A DNA stretch of 64,000 bases from Spirometra erinaceieuropaei (GCA_902702965.1 CACRXP010001023.1:70287-134286), one strand, 5' to 3'. Shown: positions 37,919-48,340, numbered from the stretch's first letter. Notes: generated by a model from the letters alone, not told the origin. Numbers and translations: made by a program.

Positions 37919-38449
37919 ATGGCATGCTCTGCCATACATCAAGGGTGTTTCAGAAGCGACCGAGCGCATTGCTGCGGAGCTAGGGGTTGGAATCGCACAC
38001 CGCCCCAAAGCCACCATGCGCAACAGGGTCATGAAGATCAAAGACCGGTTAAAACCTGANNNNNNNNNNNNNNNNNNNNNNNNNNNNNNNNNNNNNNNNN
38101 NNNNNNNNNNNNNNNNNNNNNNNNNNNNNNNNNNNNNNNNNNNNNNNNNNNNNNNNNNNNNNNNNNNNNNNNNNNNNNNNNNNNNNNNNNNNNNNNNNNN
38201 NNNNNNNNNNNNNNNNNNNNNNNNNNNNNNNNNNNNNNNNNNNNNNNNNNNNNNNNNNNNNNNNNNNNNNNNNNNNNNNNNNNNNNNNNNNNNNNNNNNN
38301 NNNNNNNNNNNNNNNNNNNNNNNNNNNNNNNNNNNNNNNNNNNNNNNNNNNNNNNNNNNNNNNNNNNNNNNNNNNNNNNNNNNNNNNNNNNNNNNNNNNN
38401 NNNNNNNNNNNNNNNNNNNNNNNNNNNNNNNNNNNNNNNNNNNNNNNNN
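37919..38449 (+). mobile_element. Penelope-like element fragment of a second lineage, running into the gap
   Basis: From 37922 the plus strand encodes ALPYIKGVSEATERIAAELG, then VGIAHRPKATMRNRVMKIKD. This aligns with the segment between the RT and the GIY-YIG domain of the PLE at 42930 (LPYVKNVSVAVGRLLAPLGV and the part after it), but at only about half identity. It is therefore a different PLE lineage. The sequence enters the gap at 38060, and CR1-like sequence resumes on the far side. Confidence 0.7.
38060..38449. other. Assembly gap (390 N)
   Basis: A run of N from 38060 to 38449. It splits a nested PLE insertion, which suggests that the repeat could not be assembled. The true length is unknown. 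Open frames that span it are artefacts. Confidence 0.98.
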
Positions 38450-39352
38450 TTCCAAATATGCCTTCCTTTGGAATAATCTTCCGCCTGAAATTAGATTATC
38501 GCCTAAGTTACTGGTATTGAAGTCGAAATTACGCAACCATCTTACACCGGAAAGCATAAAGGCACTGTTAACGGTCTCATTCCCGAACACTCAGATTCTT
38601 GACTTCGAGAAGGGTCCTCCTGGGATTTAGTGGTAAATTAAGTGGTAACTCCTAATTATATCATTAGAAACCCCTATTTTGAATTGGTTTCTAAATCCAC
38701 TGCTATCACTCCCCCCCCATAGCGACAATTTTCGCGGTTTTTGATGTCATCTCCCGCATTCCGACGTCATGCGGTCTGTTGACGCTCAGGGCGGAACCCT
38801 CCGTATTTGCCGTCTACTAGTAGTTTGGTCGTTCCTCCCTTCCCCTCCGCTCGGCTGAGCTCGATGCGTGCTGTGGCCGATCGCGTCTGGGTTCCTCTCG
38901 TCTGGCCTCTTTGACGCGGCGTACCAATCCGGCCCAGACGATCTCAATTGTGAATCCCGTATACAATGCCATTTGCAAGCCAGTCCTGTCTGACCCACAT
39001 TCGTACCCATCAAGGCTGACATTTATTGCTACCCTGATGATGACCGACAACATTCCGTTATATACCGCCACCTACAGGCCAGTCCTGCTCGCTTTTTTCT
39101 GTTATTATTTTTATGGAGGGGTTTTTTTTCTCCTGTAAAATTAATCCAATCATTTTTAACTTTTTATAAGGAGTTTTTATCTTCACCCCTCAATCATCAT
39201 GTTTCTCAATGGACTTCTAATTCAGAAACTAGGAATTGCATTTTGTAAAGATTCGGCCTACCTCGTCTAAAACTCGCATGCAAATTTATTTTAACTTGCT
39301 TTGATGGGATCCCGACGGGTCTTTAATAAAAATTATCTATCTATCTATCTTT

Positions 39353-40540
39353 AGTGCTTATTGAGCAGCTATGGCCTGCTTAGAATAACGTTCTGTGTTT
39401 CCCGTCCGGAGTGAACGACGTCGCAAATAATAGAGAAAAACAAAAATTGACACTTTTGGACAATATGCTGAATTTCACCAGCCAGAACATTCATCGGATT
39501 TGAAAAGGACTGTGAAATATATGTCAGGATATGCTGACAAGGGAACAAACAACATTTGAATCCATGATAGCCAAATGATATCGGAAAACCCGAGGTTCCA
39601 TGGTGGTGTGAATAAAGCAAAACGCGATCGTGACTGCATGACTTGTCTGAGTGATTGTCGGGAGATAAAGTTAACCTCATCCGATTTATATCCCTGTATA
39701 CCGAAAAGTTACTTTTAACAAGAGATTAACCATTTAGATTACCATGCCCATCGATACAATTGGCGCAACGGTCCTCACATCAAGCACTGTAACAAAATAC
39801 ATCAACTCGCCTGCTTTGGGTGGCATGCCCAAGAAAGTTCTAAATGAACTCGAAAACTAATCGCTTCCTCCACCCTCCGACATCTTAGAAACTTTGAGGG
39901 AGACAGGAACCCTATCTACTTACTGTGAGCAAGCCAATATAAGCCGCAATAACTCGGATCAGTTGACGAGCCAGGAAAATAATACAATGAAATAGGTCTA
40001 TCATAACACCTCTTGGTCGCTGTTAGTCCCCTTATAAAACACGAAACCTCCAAATAAACCCATCTATTCTAGTTGCACGTTTACTTCACTTATTTATGTT
40101 TGCGCATATTCAGTGGGGTTGCTTTTAGGCTAATAATGTTTTCAGAGGCATGGCAGTATCATAAATTGAAAGAATGTGCCGTGCCGTTTAGGAACTAACG
40201 CAACTAGTTTAGTAATCTGGGGATAAAAAATATTCTGCCTGTCATGGACTTTAGGGAATGTTGTTTTCGTCTGGATGTAAAATAGGCTGTGAGTAGCTTC
40301 ATTCGGTCTTTGGCCATAAACTCCCTTTCTAGGAAGATTTGAATAGCTCTTTTTACCAAAATCTGCCAAAAACACCAATAAATTATGTGAGTCCAGTCGT
40401 TAACTGGTGGATTCTGGACTGATTACTTAGAAGATTCTCCCAGGGCAGTCTGTTTACTCCATTAGATTTGGTGGATTGCGTGCGTCGCAACAGGCTGGAC
40501 GGGTGACTTAATTCAAGTGTGATTAAACTCACGGCTCGTG
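39353..40540. other. No supportable gene
   Basis: AT-rich DNA between a CR1-like 3' end and a SINE. A minus frame at 39369-39680 has no domain. Confidence 0.4.
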
Positions 40541-40544
40541 ATGG

Positions 40545-40655
40545 GACCTCGTAACTCAGGTGACCAGAGCATTAGCTGTACTCCCGCCTCCTCCTTGCTG
40601 TCGTGACTTCGAGTTCCGCCGAAATCGCCGAGTTTCTCACAATCTGATCAAGTTA
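40545..40655 (+). repeat. SINE family 2 copy (plus)
   Basis: GGGACCTCGTAACTCAGGTG is a box-A-type head with one change. GCTGTCGTGACTTCGAGTTCC is a box-B-like region, and GCCGAGTTTCTCACAA is the family body. It abuts the minus-strand non-LTR relic at 40665. Confidence 0.7.
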
Positions 40656-40664
40656 ATCCAGATC

Positions 40665-41456
40665 TCCAGACAGGTTAGCAGATGCAAGAGGTCGAAACGT
40701 CCTCTCCGGAAGCCATGTAGAAAATCCTGCAAGATGCTGTTTTCTTCGCAAAATTGCTATATAGCGTTTTTTACTAGAGCATCTATCGTTTTACGTGAGA
40801 GGCAAGTTAATGGGTCTTAAGCTGTTTGCTGTCATCCTGCTAGCTCCCTTATGTAAGGGAACGAGGTCAGCTGCCTTCCACTGTGAGGACAGTAATCCCG
40901 TTCTCATTGACAGCTCAAAGAGAGTCGAAGGAGGCTTTCACAGCTCCGTTGATGGCTGCTTAAGTATCAGCTCAGGAATTGCGTCAGGTCCAGGAGACTT
41001 ATCTCGTTTTATTTTACCGTGGACACGTCTTACTTCGACGGGAACGGCAACCGTGTCAATGACGGCAGTATCTTGGCGCATTTGAAGATCCCGGCTTCCT
41101 TGACCCATTTCAAACTGCTAATTTCTTCATAGGACTCCTCCGTAAAAACCGACTGAAAAAAACTGATACACTAATTGCACTTTCGGTGGCCCTTCAAGTA
41201 ACAAGTTTCCGAGGGTATCTTTTAGACACGCAGTTTCGTCCTTATGTTTTCTTCTACTGCGGATGCACCCATAAAACTTCTTGGGACATGTAACGGATTC
41301 TGCTATCAGTCGGCGCTCGAAAGAAGTTCTAGCCACCCGTTTTTTGCGACATTCATTGCGCTGCTCCCTATATTCGATGAATGTTATTGGATCTTGAAAA
41401 TGTAAATACTTTTTCCACAACATCTGCTTCTTCTTCTTCATGGTCCTTTTTGTCAT
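40665..41456 (-). pseudogene. Jockey/CR1-type non-LTR relic: linker and 5' part of reverse transcriptase
   Basis: The minus frame 41456-41127 is the basic linker between endonuclease and RT (LWKKYLHFQDPITFIEYREQ, then CPKKFYGCIRSRRKHKD, then DTLGNLL). Below it another frame continues with KIKRDKSPGPDAIPELILK (the SPGPD motif) and QWKAADLVPLHKG, then, after breaks, NSILQDFLHGFRRGR near 40740-40680. Motifs A to C are absent. This looks like the missing middle of the same lineage as 33990-36920, but as a separate copy. Confidence 0.7.
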
Positions 41457-42916
41457 CAGAGTGACCCACAGCGGTCGCGCACATGATCATGTTATTTTTA
41501 TTGGGCAATGGGATTCAGTTAATGAATTTAGTCAATTTAGTGAATGAACGTGCGCATATGGACCCTGCCAGCACCAGCCGCACTTGGCCGAGGCAAATGT
41601 GGTGTGGCCAAGTGTGGTGTGACTCGAGTCATCGGCATAGATAAAAGATTGAGAATGTTTAATTGCCGACGAACTATCATTTATGAAAAGCAGGAATAAA
41701 AGAGGACTTGAAACGGCACCTTTTAGGGCACCAATTGCAATATGGCTTTCATGAGAAAGTGAGGATCAAACGTAAACCTTTTGTTTACTATTAGATAGGT
41801 ACAGCTTGAAAATGTCAATTAGGGGGTTTGCAAAATCCCAATGCTTCTAATGTAACCATGCGTCTTCTATTGGACACTTTATCAAAGGCTTTACTAAGAT
41901 CAAAGTAAATAACGGCCACAGACAAATGATCATTACGAAGAGAAGTGAGTGGATGCAAAACGACATGTGGAACGTTACACATGATCGATCGGGTAAAAAC
42001 CATGTTAGAAAAAGCCGATAGCTTTATTGGCTATGCAAAAGTCAGTACTTTTCATGGCAACAGTTTTTCAAAGGTTTTGGCGAGAGAAGGTGCTTTATAG
42101 GCATCCTGCTAGTTTTGAACACCATAACTACAGTCTCTGAAGATGGGTAGACGAAACAACTACCCCAGACGTCAGACCTCCAAAAACCCTCTCCCGGTGA
42201 ACGCCTCGTTTTCTTTTAATAACAGAGGTTTTCCAGTAGTCAGGAAAGAAACAATTCTCGAGAAAGATTAAAGAGAGTTTGCTAAGAAGAGGAGGAACAA
42301 CTCTGGGCTGTTTAATAAGAGAGTTCGGAGTGCTGCCATTTTCTACTAAGTGCGAGTTAGTAATTTGGCCTATCAGTTTCTGAATACCCTCAGGAGCAGC
42401 ATTAATGATTGTGGAGGAAGCATTAGACAGCGGAGGAGTTGGAGGGATGGGGTCAATCTCAGTGATAAAATGTTTAACAAAGAAGGCATTTAACTATTCT
42501 GCTTTTCTGGACTCCTTTGTAATGAAGTTATTGTTGGAAATAATCAAAGACGGGCTGACTTGATGACACATAGTTGATGATCTCTGATGGAAGGCCTAGG
42601 CAACATATCTAGAAGGATTCGAGCCACTGGTAGCCAAAGGCTCTCCAGGCTTATCTCGTGCGAGTCTCACTTTCGAAGCTAATCCATATATTTCAGAAAC
42701 TCCTAAGTCAACCGATGATGTGCTTACGGAAGGATCCTTAAGCTGCTTTCTTAGCCTTTCACTCTGTTTTTAATAAAATATGCGACAATGTAGGAAGTGT
42801 CATTCGAGTTAAATGTCCTCAGCGGGATGAGATCGAGAAGACATTCTGTTATGCACTGTAATAAGTCGTAGCAAATATTTAGATCATTATTTGAGAGAAA
42901 TATTGTGCGAATCGAG

Positions 42917-42929
42917 AGTGTTTGTGAAG
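42917..42929 (+). repeat. Target-site duplication, left copy
   Basis: AGTGTTTGTGAAG here is repeated exactly at 44519-44531. The flanking bases differ on both sides (G before and AAAC after on the left; A before and TTTT after on the right), so the duplication is exactly 13 bp. It brackets the inserted PLE. Confidence 0.85.
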
Positions 42930-44360
42930 AAACTGGAGAAACTCAAAGGGGTAAGCATCCATCCAAATGAGGTCATGGTATCTTTTGATGTTACATCCCT
43001 TTTTACTTCTATTCCCCAGGACCTGGCGATCGAGACAATTGAACTGCTACTACAAAGCAAATACGATGAAACGGAGAACCGTCTTGGACACGCCCAAATC
43101 CTTCAGGTCCTGAAGCTCTGTCTCAGGACGTACTTCACGTTCGACGGGACAATCTACGAACAGGTGAAGGGCACACCAATGGGTTCGCCGATTTCGGGAT
43201 TCATCGCCGAGGCGGTCCTGCAACGGTTAGAGTCGCTGGTCTTCCAACACCATAGACCGAAATTCTGGGCCCGGTATGTGGATGATACCTTCGTCGTCAT
43301 CGAACGGGATCAGGTGTTGAAATTCCAAAAACATCTCAACGCCGTCTTCCCGGACATTCAATTTACGATGGAGGAGGAAGAGAACAACCAGCTGGCCTTC
43401 CTGGATGTCCTCGTATGCCGCAAGGATTGTGGTGAATTAAAGACCAAAGTGTTCAGGAAAGCGACAAATACGATGCAAGTACTGAACTTCAACAGTAACC
43501 ACCCAATCAGCCACAAACGCAGTTGTGTAAGGACGCTCTATCGGCGTGTCGAAACGCACTGCAGTGAGCCGGAAGACAAAATTGCTGAACTACAATACCT
43601 CCGACGGGTCGTCAAAGCCAATGGCTACCCGCGCAACTTCGTCGACCGGTGCATACGCAAAAGGGACGAAAGGCCTAACCGCACGGACACCAAGTCTTGG
43701 CGGGCACTTCCGTATGTCAAGAACGTTTCGGTAGCTGTCGGCCGCCTTCTCGCACCACTTGGGGTTGGAGTGGCACACAGACCGGAGGCAACCATCAGGC
43801 GTCTGATCATGAAACCGAAAGACCCACTGCCACGGCTAGAAACGTCTGGAGTCGTTTATCGGATCTGGTGTAGTTGCGGACAAAGCAACTACGTCGGAGA
43901 AACCGGAAGACAGCTCCGAACGAGAATGGCCGAACACGCGGCAGCGGTGCGCAGAAATGACGCCAGCTCTCAAGTTGCGGCTCATTCGACGAGACCCGGC
44001 CACACATTTAAATTCGATGAGGCCGAAATTCTCGCAAGAGTTGACAACCGAGTGAGCCGAGAGCTACTGGAATCATGGTTTACTGGCTCCCAGTCCATCA
44101 ACAAGTGCAACGATCTTCCCATTCAATACAGCGTGCTGAGACTTCGTCTAGGCGGAGTAATTGGCCACGCGGGGAGCGCACTGGTGAACACTCTTCCCAA
44201 CACCCGGGTCAACGCATCAGATGGTCGAGCAATCATCACGCCAACATCCAACGCACGTGATGAAATTGCGGCAATTATCGACTCGAATGTCGGCCATCAA
44301 GCAATGATCACCCCAAGTGTGACAATCCCGGATGAAGGGGGAAGCCGTGAACGTTCATAG
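42930..44360 (+). CDS. Penelope-like reverse transcriptase with C-terminal GIY-YIG endonuclease (N-terminally truncated)
   Basis: The frame has 476 codons without a stop inside the insertion and ends in TAG. RT motifs in order are NEVMVSFDVTSLFTSIPQDL (motif A, near the start), KGTPMGSPISGF (motif B), FWARYVDDTFVV (motif C, YVDD) and NQLAFLDVLVCRK. After a basic linker (PYVKNVSVAVGRLLAPLGVG) comes the GIY-YIG nuclease: GVVYRIWCSCG, then NYVGETGRQLRTRMAEH, about residues 305-350 of the insert. This pairing is diagnostic for EN-containing Penelope-like elements. The frame also runs 39 bases upstream into target DNA, so any codons before 42930 are chimeric. It has no own start codon and no N-terminal domain, so it is not a complete protein. 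Confidence 0.9.
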   Translation, partial: KLEKLKGVSIHPNEVMVSFDVTSLFTSIPQDLAIETIELLLQSKYDETENRLGHAQILQVLKLCLRTYFTFDGTIYEQVKGTPMGSPISGFIAEAVLQRLESLVFQHHRPKFWARYVDDTFVVIERDQVLKFQKHLNAVFPDIQFTMEEEENNQLAFLDVLVCRKDCGELKTKVFRKATNTMQVLNFNSNHPISHKRSCVRTLYRRVETHCSEPEDKIAELQYLRRVVKANGYPRNFVDRCIRKRDERPNRTDTKSWRALPYVKNVSVAVGRLLAPLGVGVAHRPEATIRRLIMKPKDPLPRLETSGVVYRIWCSCGQSNYVGETGRQLRTRMAEHAAAVRRNDASSQVAAHSTRPGHTFKFDEAEILARVDNRVSRELLESWFTGSQSINKCNDLPIQYSVLRLRLGGVIGHAGSALVNTLPNTRVNASDGRAIITPTSNARDEIAAIIDSNVGHQAMITPSVTIPDEGGSRERS

Positions 44361-44435
44361 GCATGCGATAGCATGGCTGCTGCATCCTATAAATACCGCA
44401 GCCCCTTGTGCAACAACCACCCGTTTCTGCTCTTT

Positions 44436-44480
44436 TGTCTCTGATGATGGATTCGAGTAGGAATCCGAAACGTCAGGCTA
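44436..44480 (+). ncRNA. Hammerhead-ribozyme-like motif in the PLE 3' region
   Basis: The core CTGATGA (44441-44447) is followed by a stem GGATTC-gagtag-GAATCC (449-466), then GAAAC (467-471) and GTC (472-474). The flanks GTCT (437-440) and AGGC (475-478) can pair as stem I, with one G-T wobble. Hammerhead motifs are known in Penelope-like elements. Two deviations are visible. A single extra T (448) lies between the core and stem II. Also, there is no closed stem III, only a self-complementary ACGT that could pair between two copies. Activity is therefore an inference. A related copy at 47285-47325 keeps stem II by a G-T wobble. Confidence 0.6.
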
Positions 44481-44518
44481 ATAAAGCTCTTGTCCCGGCG
44501 ATCGTGTCTCCTTCTTCA

Positions 44519-44531
44519 AGTGTTTGTGAAG
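44519..44531 (+). repeat. Target-site duplication, right copy
   Basis: Exact 13-bp match of 42917-42929. Removing 42930-44531 restores a continuous minus-strand CR1-like sequence that aligns with 29090-29115 of copy 1. Confidence 0.85.
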
Positions 44532-45481
44532 TTTTTTACTACTTCTGTGTTAATATTAGCATAGTCGAAAAACTTCGTTTTATTGATGGCTTTGCTGAAA
44601 AGGAGTCTCGAAGACAACAATGAATTAATGAGTGATCACTTGTAAGAAGGCCACGATGAAATCCGTAAGTAAATGATAGATGCCACTGGTAAAAGTTAAA
44701 TCTGATAGACTATTGTTGATGGTCGGAGAGTGGACTAATTGAGACCAGTTTGAAAGTGGACAGTATCCAGAAGCTGCTAGAATTTAAGAGTGGAAGTATG
44801 TATACCTACGGTTATCTTGACATCGAATGAAGTCTCTGCGATTTTTTAAAGGAGTTCGTATAGGCGGCTGTCATTTCCGGAGTAATAAGGGGGATTATGC
44901 ACACATCCAACTAAGCCTTTCCTATTTTGTGGAAGGATAACCGGAACGAAACAGAGATTTCCAGAAAAGGAAAAAATTTTCAAGACGTGAGTCTAGTGTA
45001 AAAGTAAGGCTCTGGTACAAAGGAGACAACCACCGCCACGATTTTCAACACGGTCTTGTCGATATAAGTTGAGGCTATCTATAGTGAGCGCTGGGCCGAA
45101 AATTAAAAAGTGGGCACGAGATCCTGTCATGCTAAAAACACCTGGGTAAAACTCGAAAGCTACAGTTCTTTGCTGTGTCGTCTTTGGCGCGATTGTTCTG
45201 GAGTTGAGAGAAAATATACTGAGCGTATTCCTGAGATGCAGGTTTCGCTGATTACAAGTTATAAAAAAGGCAGAGTTAATGGCGACAAAATAAGCGGAAG
45301 GAAGAAAGAAAAGGATGGAAAGCAGAGTTGCCGCGGTGTACAATCTGTGGAAAGGTTCATACTAACGGATAGCGGTTCAGTACGGAGACATATTTCAGCA
45401 GGTTCCATGAAAAAGGATGCTAATTTGTGGGGTCGAAAAAATAGGAGACATCGAAAGAGGAAATTACACTAGTCATATCTC

Positions 45482-47225
45482 GTTGGCAGTTAAACATTCT
45501 TATCCTTTTATTTATGCCGATGACTCCAAATGTGCACATTCATTCACTAAACCTGCGATCCAACATTGCCTGGAGTAAATCCGTGCTGATTTGCTTGCTC
45601 TTTCATCGTAGAGCTCAAAATGACTAGCGGAATTCCCTCCAGCTAAATGTCGCTATATGTGTCGTGGATCTGAAAAACTACCCTAACCAGTGGTCTTTAG
45701 GGCACACCTGTGACTGAATGTACCCCCGTAAGGGACTCAGGTTTAAGTTACTGCAATAATCTAGATTTCTCACCACACGCCGACAGAATCACGGTCAAGG
45801 AAGCCCAGATTTGTGGCTTTATTTCTCACAATTTCTCTCTTCCTGAAAGTAAAACTATCAAATGTTTGTAGTTCCCATTCTTGAGCACTGTTGTCCATTC
45901 TTTGGTTTAATGAACGAGGCTAGTCGTTCAAAAATTGAAAATGCTCAAAGACATTTTACTAAAAGACTCTTTCACACGGCACATCCAATATTTCCTACTT
46001 AGATGGATGCCAGCCAACCAACCTATAATTTCTATGGGTTTGAAGACTGGAAACAGGCCTCTGTCTCCTCTTTCGCATTAATAATAGTTTAAATCTTCCT
46101 CGGATTTCAGCCCTTACCCATGTTAGTCGCCCATACAATCTTCGCAATTCTTCCTCGATTATTACTTTTCCCACTTCCTCCACCCCTAAGCGTCCCCTTT
46201 TTTGCTCTTAAGTGTACTTTCCTTCGGAATAAATTTCCAACAGATATGAGCTCACCAGCTTATTTACCCACTTTTAGGATAAGTCTGCGCCTTTATATAA
46301 AGGCTGACTCGATCAAGCTTCCATTTTCCTCATTCTTCCCGGACAGCTTTCTCTATGACATTGAGAAAGGCGATCGGAAATTTGGGACGCCGCCACCAAA
46401 TTACCGCATTCACTCACATTTCTTTCTCTCTCCGTGGTTTCGCCTCCTAGGATCTTTCATCAGAAATTAATATTTTTTTTTTCAATTTTCCAGTCCATGT
46501 ATGGTGTCCTTCACCGAACGTGATGTCTTCCCTGACATCCTCCCTAAGGAGTAGCGGGATCAGGTTGATGTGGATGCTATGAGCCGCCACCGTTTCGTTA
46601 TTTGCCGAACCTCGCCAGGAATCTACTCTGTCCTCTGATATTTCGAGCTATCAGCCCCAATCAATGAGTTTCGTGGTTCTTGGTTTCATCTCCTCATTTC
46701 GGCTCCAGGCGGTCTGTTGACGATCACGGCGAGATTCTCTGTTTCCGCCGTCCGCTAGTAGTTTGGTCGGTCAGCAAAGAGGTCTTGGGATCGCGTCTCC
46801 CCCTACGGCCTGAAGTCCGCCTCAGCCTTTAACTCCCCCTCCTCGGGTGCACTCTAAACGGACAGCGACCGGCCGCTCATGGGTCCCTCTTGTCTCTCCC
46901 CCTTGACGCGGATAATTTCATTTGGTTTAGGAATTATGCCTTAACAACGTCGCTTTGCTCCCTTATACACTATCACGTGCAGACCAGCCATTTCCGAACC
47001 ACATATTTATCCTCTTATGAGTGACATTTTTTTCTCAATTAAAACGAATCAATTCGCATTCACTTTGTCTTTTTCAAAAAAGGTTTTTTTCACTGCTCGA
47101 TAACCGATTTTTCTATGCGTGAACTGAACATTATACAGAGTGTGTCTACGCACTACAAAATTCACTTGCAAATTTACTTTTACTTGCTTTGGTAGTACCC
47201 CAAAGGGTACTTAGAAATACGATTT
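45482..47225 (+). mobile_element. CR1-like element, copy 4 (3' half, decayed)
   Basis: It begins inside the reverse transcriptase (AVKHSYPFIYADDSKCAHS near 45490-45545), directly next to the minus-strand copy. It continues through the thumb region (RYMCRGSEKLP, then LGL-like remnants and FGLMNEASRSKIENAQ) to the 3' untranslated region. It ends with the hairpin at 47194-47211 and a TTTCTTTATTTTTTA tail. Several stops are present. It is the most diverged CR1-like 3' end in the window. Confidence 0.75.
47194..47211 (+). other. 3'-terminal hairpin of CR1-like copy 4
   Basis: AGTACCC-CAAA-GGGTACT forms a perfect 7-bp stem with a 4-base loop at the position of the GACCC-CGAC-GGGTC hairpin of the other copies. 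The outer pairs differ in sequence but remain paired, and the loop has changed. Confidence 0.7.
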
Positions 47226-47269
47226 CTTTATTTTTTATACGACAACTTCCTATGCGCGAATCGCCCGTA

Positions 47270-47330
47270 AGGGTCACTGTCTCTGGTGATGGGTTCAAGC
47301 GTGAATCCGAAACGTCTGGTGGATACGGTT
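47270..47330 (+). repeat. Isolated PLE 3' end with hammerhead-like core
   Basis: GTCTCTGGTGATGGGTTC and GTGAATCCGAAACGTCTGG match 44437-44478 at most positions. One core base is changed (CTGGTGA for CTGATGA). Stem II stays paired as GGGTTC/GAATCC. No PLE coding sequence precedes it, so it is a solo terminal fragment. It lies immediately before the TTAGGG-like block. Confidence 0.65.
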
Positions 47331-47339
47331 TACATTTGT

Positions 47340-48340
47340 TTTAGTGTTAATGTCGTGGTTTAAGGTTAGGGTTAGGTTAATTGTTTGGGTTAGGGTCGGG
47401 GTTAAGACCAGCTTTAGAGTTTAGACTATGGTTGTTGTTAGGACTATGGTTACGGTTGAGGCTAAATTTTTAAGGTTTACGTGCAGGGTTAGAGTTTACT
47501 CTTCGATGTTGGGGCTAGGTTTAGTGCTGACGTTCGATTTAGGACCGAGGTCTGAGGTTAGGTTAAGGGTTAGGCAGCGCACAGTTAGAGAAAGGGTTAG
47601 GGTTGATGTTATTGCTTGGGGTTAGGATTAGTGTCAGGGGTTATATTAAGGTTTAGTTTTAGGGTTAGGCATTGGGTTACGGTGAGGGTTAAATTTTGGT
47701 GTTAGAGTCAAGTTTAGGTTGGGATCTAGGGTCTAGGTTTAAGGTTATGGTTAGGATTAAGTTTTAACGTTTCATTTGGGTTCAGGTTTAGTTCTGTGAT
47801 AGTGATTAGGGCTAGGGTTAAGTCATGAACTAGTGTTAATTTTGGCGTTTTGATTTTAATTTTAGAGTTTAGCGTTTGCGTCTAATGTTATGATTTGGGA
47901 TTTAGCTTAAGGATTGATTTATGTTTAATGTTTATGACCATGTCTAGGGTTAGGCTTAGCGTTATGACTAGGCTTACGTCTTGGGGCTGGAGTTAGGGCT
48001 AGTTTCTATACTAACGATAGGGTTGGGCTTAGTGTTAGCGTTAAATTTTGGGCTTAAGGTTTAGGATCGGGTTTGTGGTTTGTTACTATGGTTCAGCGTT
48101 TAATGTTTCGGTTAGGCTTAGTTAAAGGGCTAGTATTTAGGGATGAGGGTTCGGGTTCTGGCTCTAGGTTTAACCGTTATGGTTAGGGTTAGGCTTAGCG
48201 TTGGTGTTAAGGTTAGGTTCCACGTTAGGTTTTAGGTTAGAGCCAGTACTCACGTTAGGACTGGGGATAGGCCTATGGTTCATCTACTAGGGTATGGCTT
48301 GGGATTTAGTTTTCTGAATAAGTTTCTCTGGGTTTGGAGT
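47340..48340 (+). repeat. Degenerate TTAGGG-like satellite block
   Basis: About 1 kb in which GGTTAGGG, GTTAAGG, TTTAGGG and similar hexamer variants recur on the plus strand without perfect tandem runs. Flatworm telomeres are TTAGGG repeats, and this looks like old interstitial telomere-type DNA or a satellite built from it. Long open frames here are compositional artefacts. Confidence 0.75.

Larger units (their letters stand above)
37740..39352 (+). mobile_element. CR1-like element, copy 3, interrupted by a Penelope-like insertion and an assembly gap
   Basis: The plus frame has RT motif A (VVVIYFDLSKAFDKVPHRRL) and LLDFIRSY up to about 37918, where the sequence changes to a PLE. After the gap the CR1-like frame resumes at about 38450 (YAFLWNNLPPEIRLSPK) and runs into the 3' untranslated region, the hairpin at 39308-39321 and ATCT repeats at 39337-39352. 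The 3' end is nearly identical to that of copy 1. Confidence 0.8.
42930..44518 (+). mobile_element. Penelope-like element, 5'-truncated, young insertion
   Basis: The insertion contains an open reverse-transcriptase plus GIY-YIG frame, a 3' region with a TATA-like TATAAATA at about 44389, and a hammerhead-like core at 44441-44474. It ends at TTCTTCA before the duplicated target site. The N-terminal region before RT motif A (present in the minus-strand relic near 52500-52170) is missing. Truncation at the 5' end is usual for PLEs copied by target-primed reverse transcription. The unbroken frame and perfect target duplication indicate recent insertion. Confidence 0.88.
41615..45440 (-). mobile_element. 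CR1-like element (minus), split by a Penelope-like insertion
   Basis: On the minus strand the endonuclease start is at about 45240-44993 (LRNTLSIFSLNSRT; later RQDRVENRGGGC). Pre-RT sequence adjoins 44531 and resumes at 42916. RT motif A is at 42003-41815 (VAVIYFDLSKAFDKV), and INDSSSA...FIYADDS is near 41720-41620. DNA at 42905-42840 matches 29108-29175 of copy 1 base for base over long stretches (GCACAATATTT, AAATAATGATCTAAAT). The PLE at 42930-44518 sits precisely between the two halves. Stops are scattered, so the copy is dead. Confidence 0.8.

Noticed and set aside
37910..38630. Two long open frames on opposite strands
   Set aside because: Both span the run of N. The coding parts on either side belong to a PLE fragment and to a CR1-like copy.
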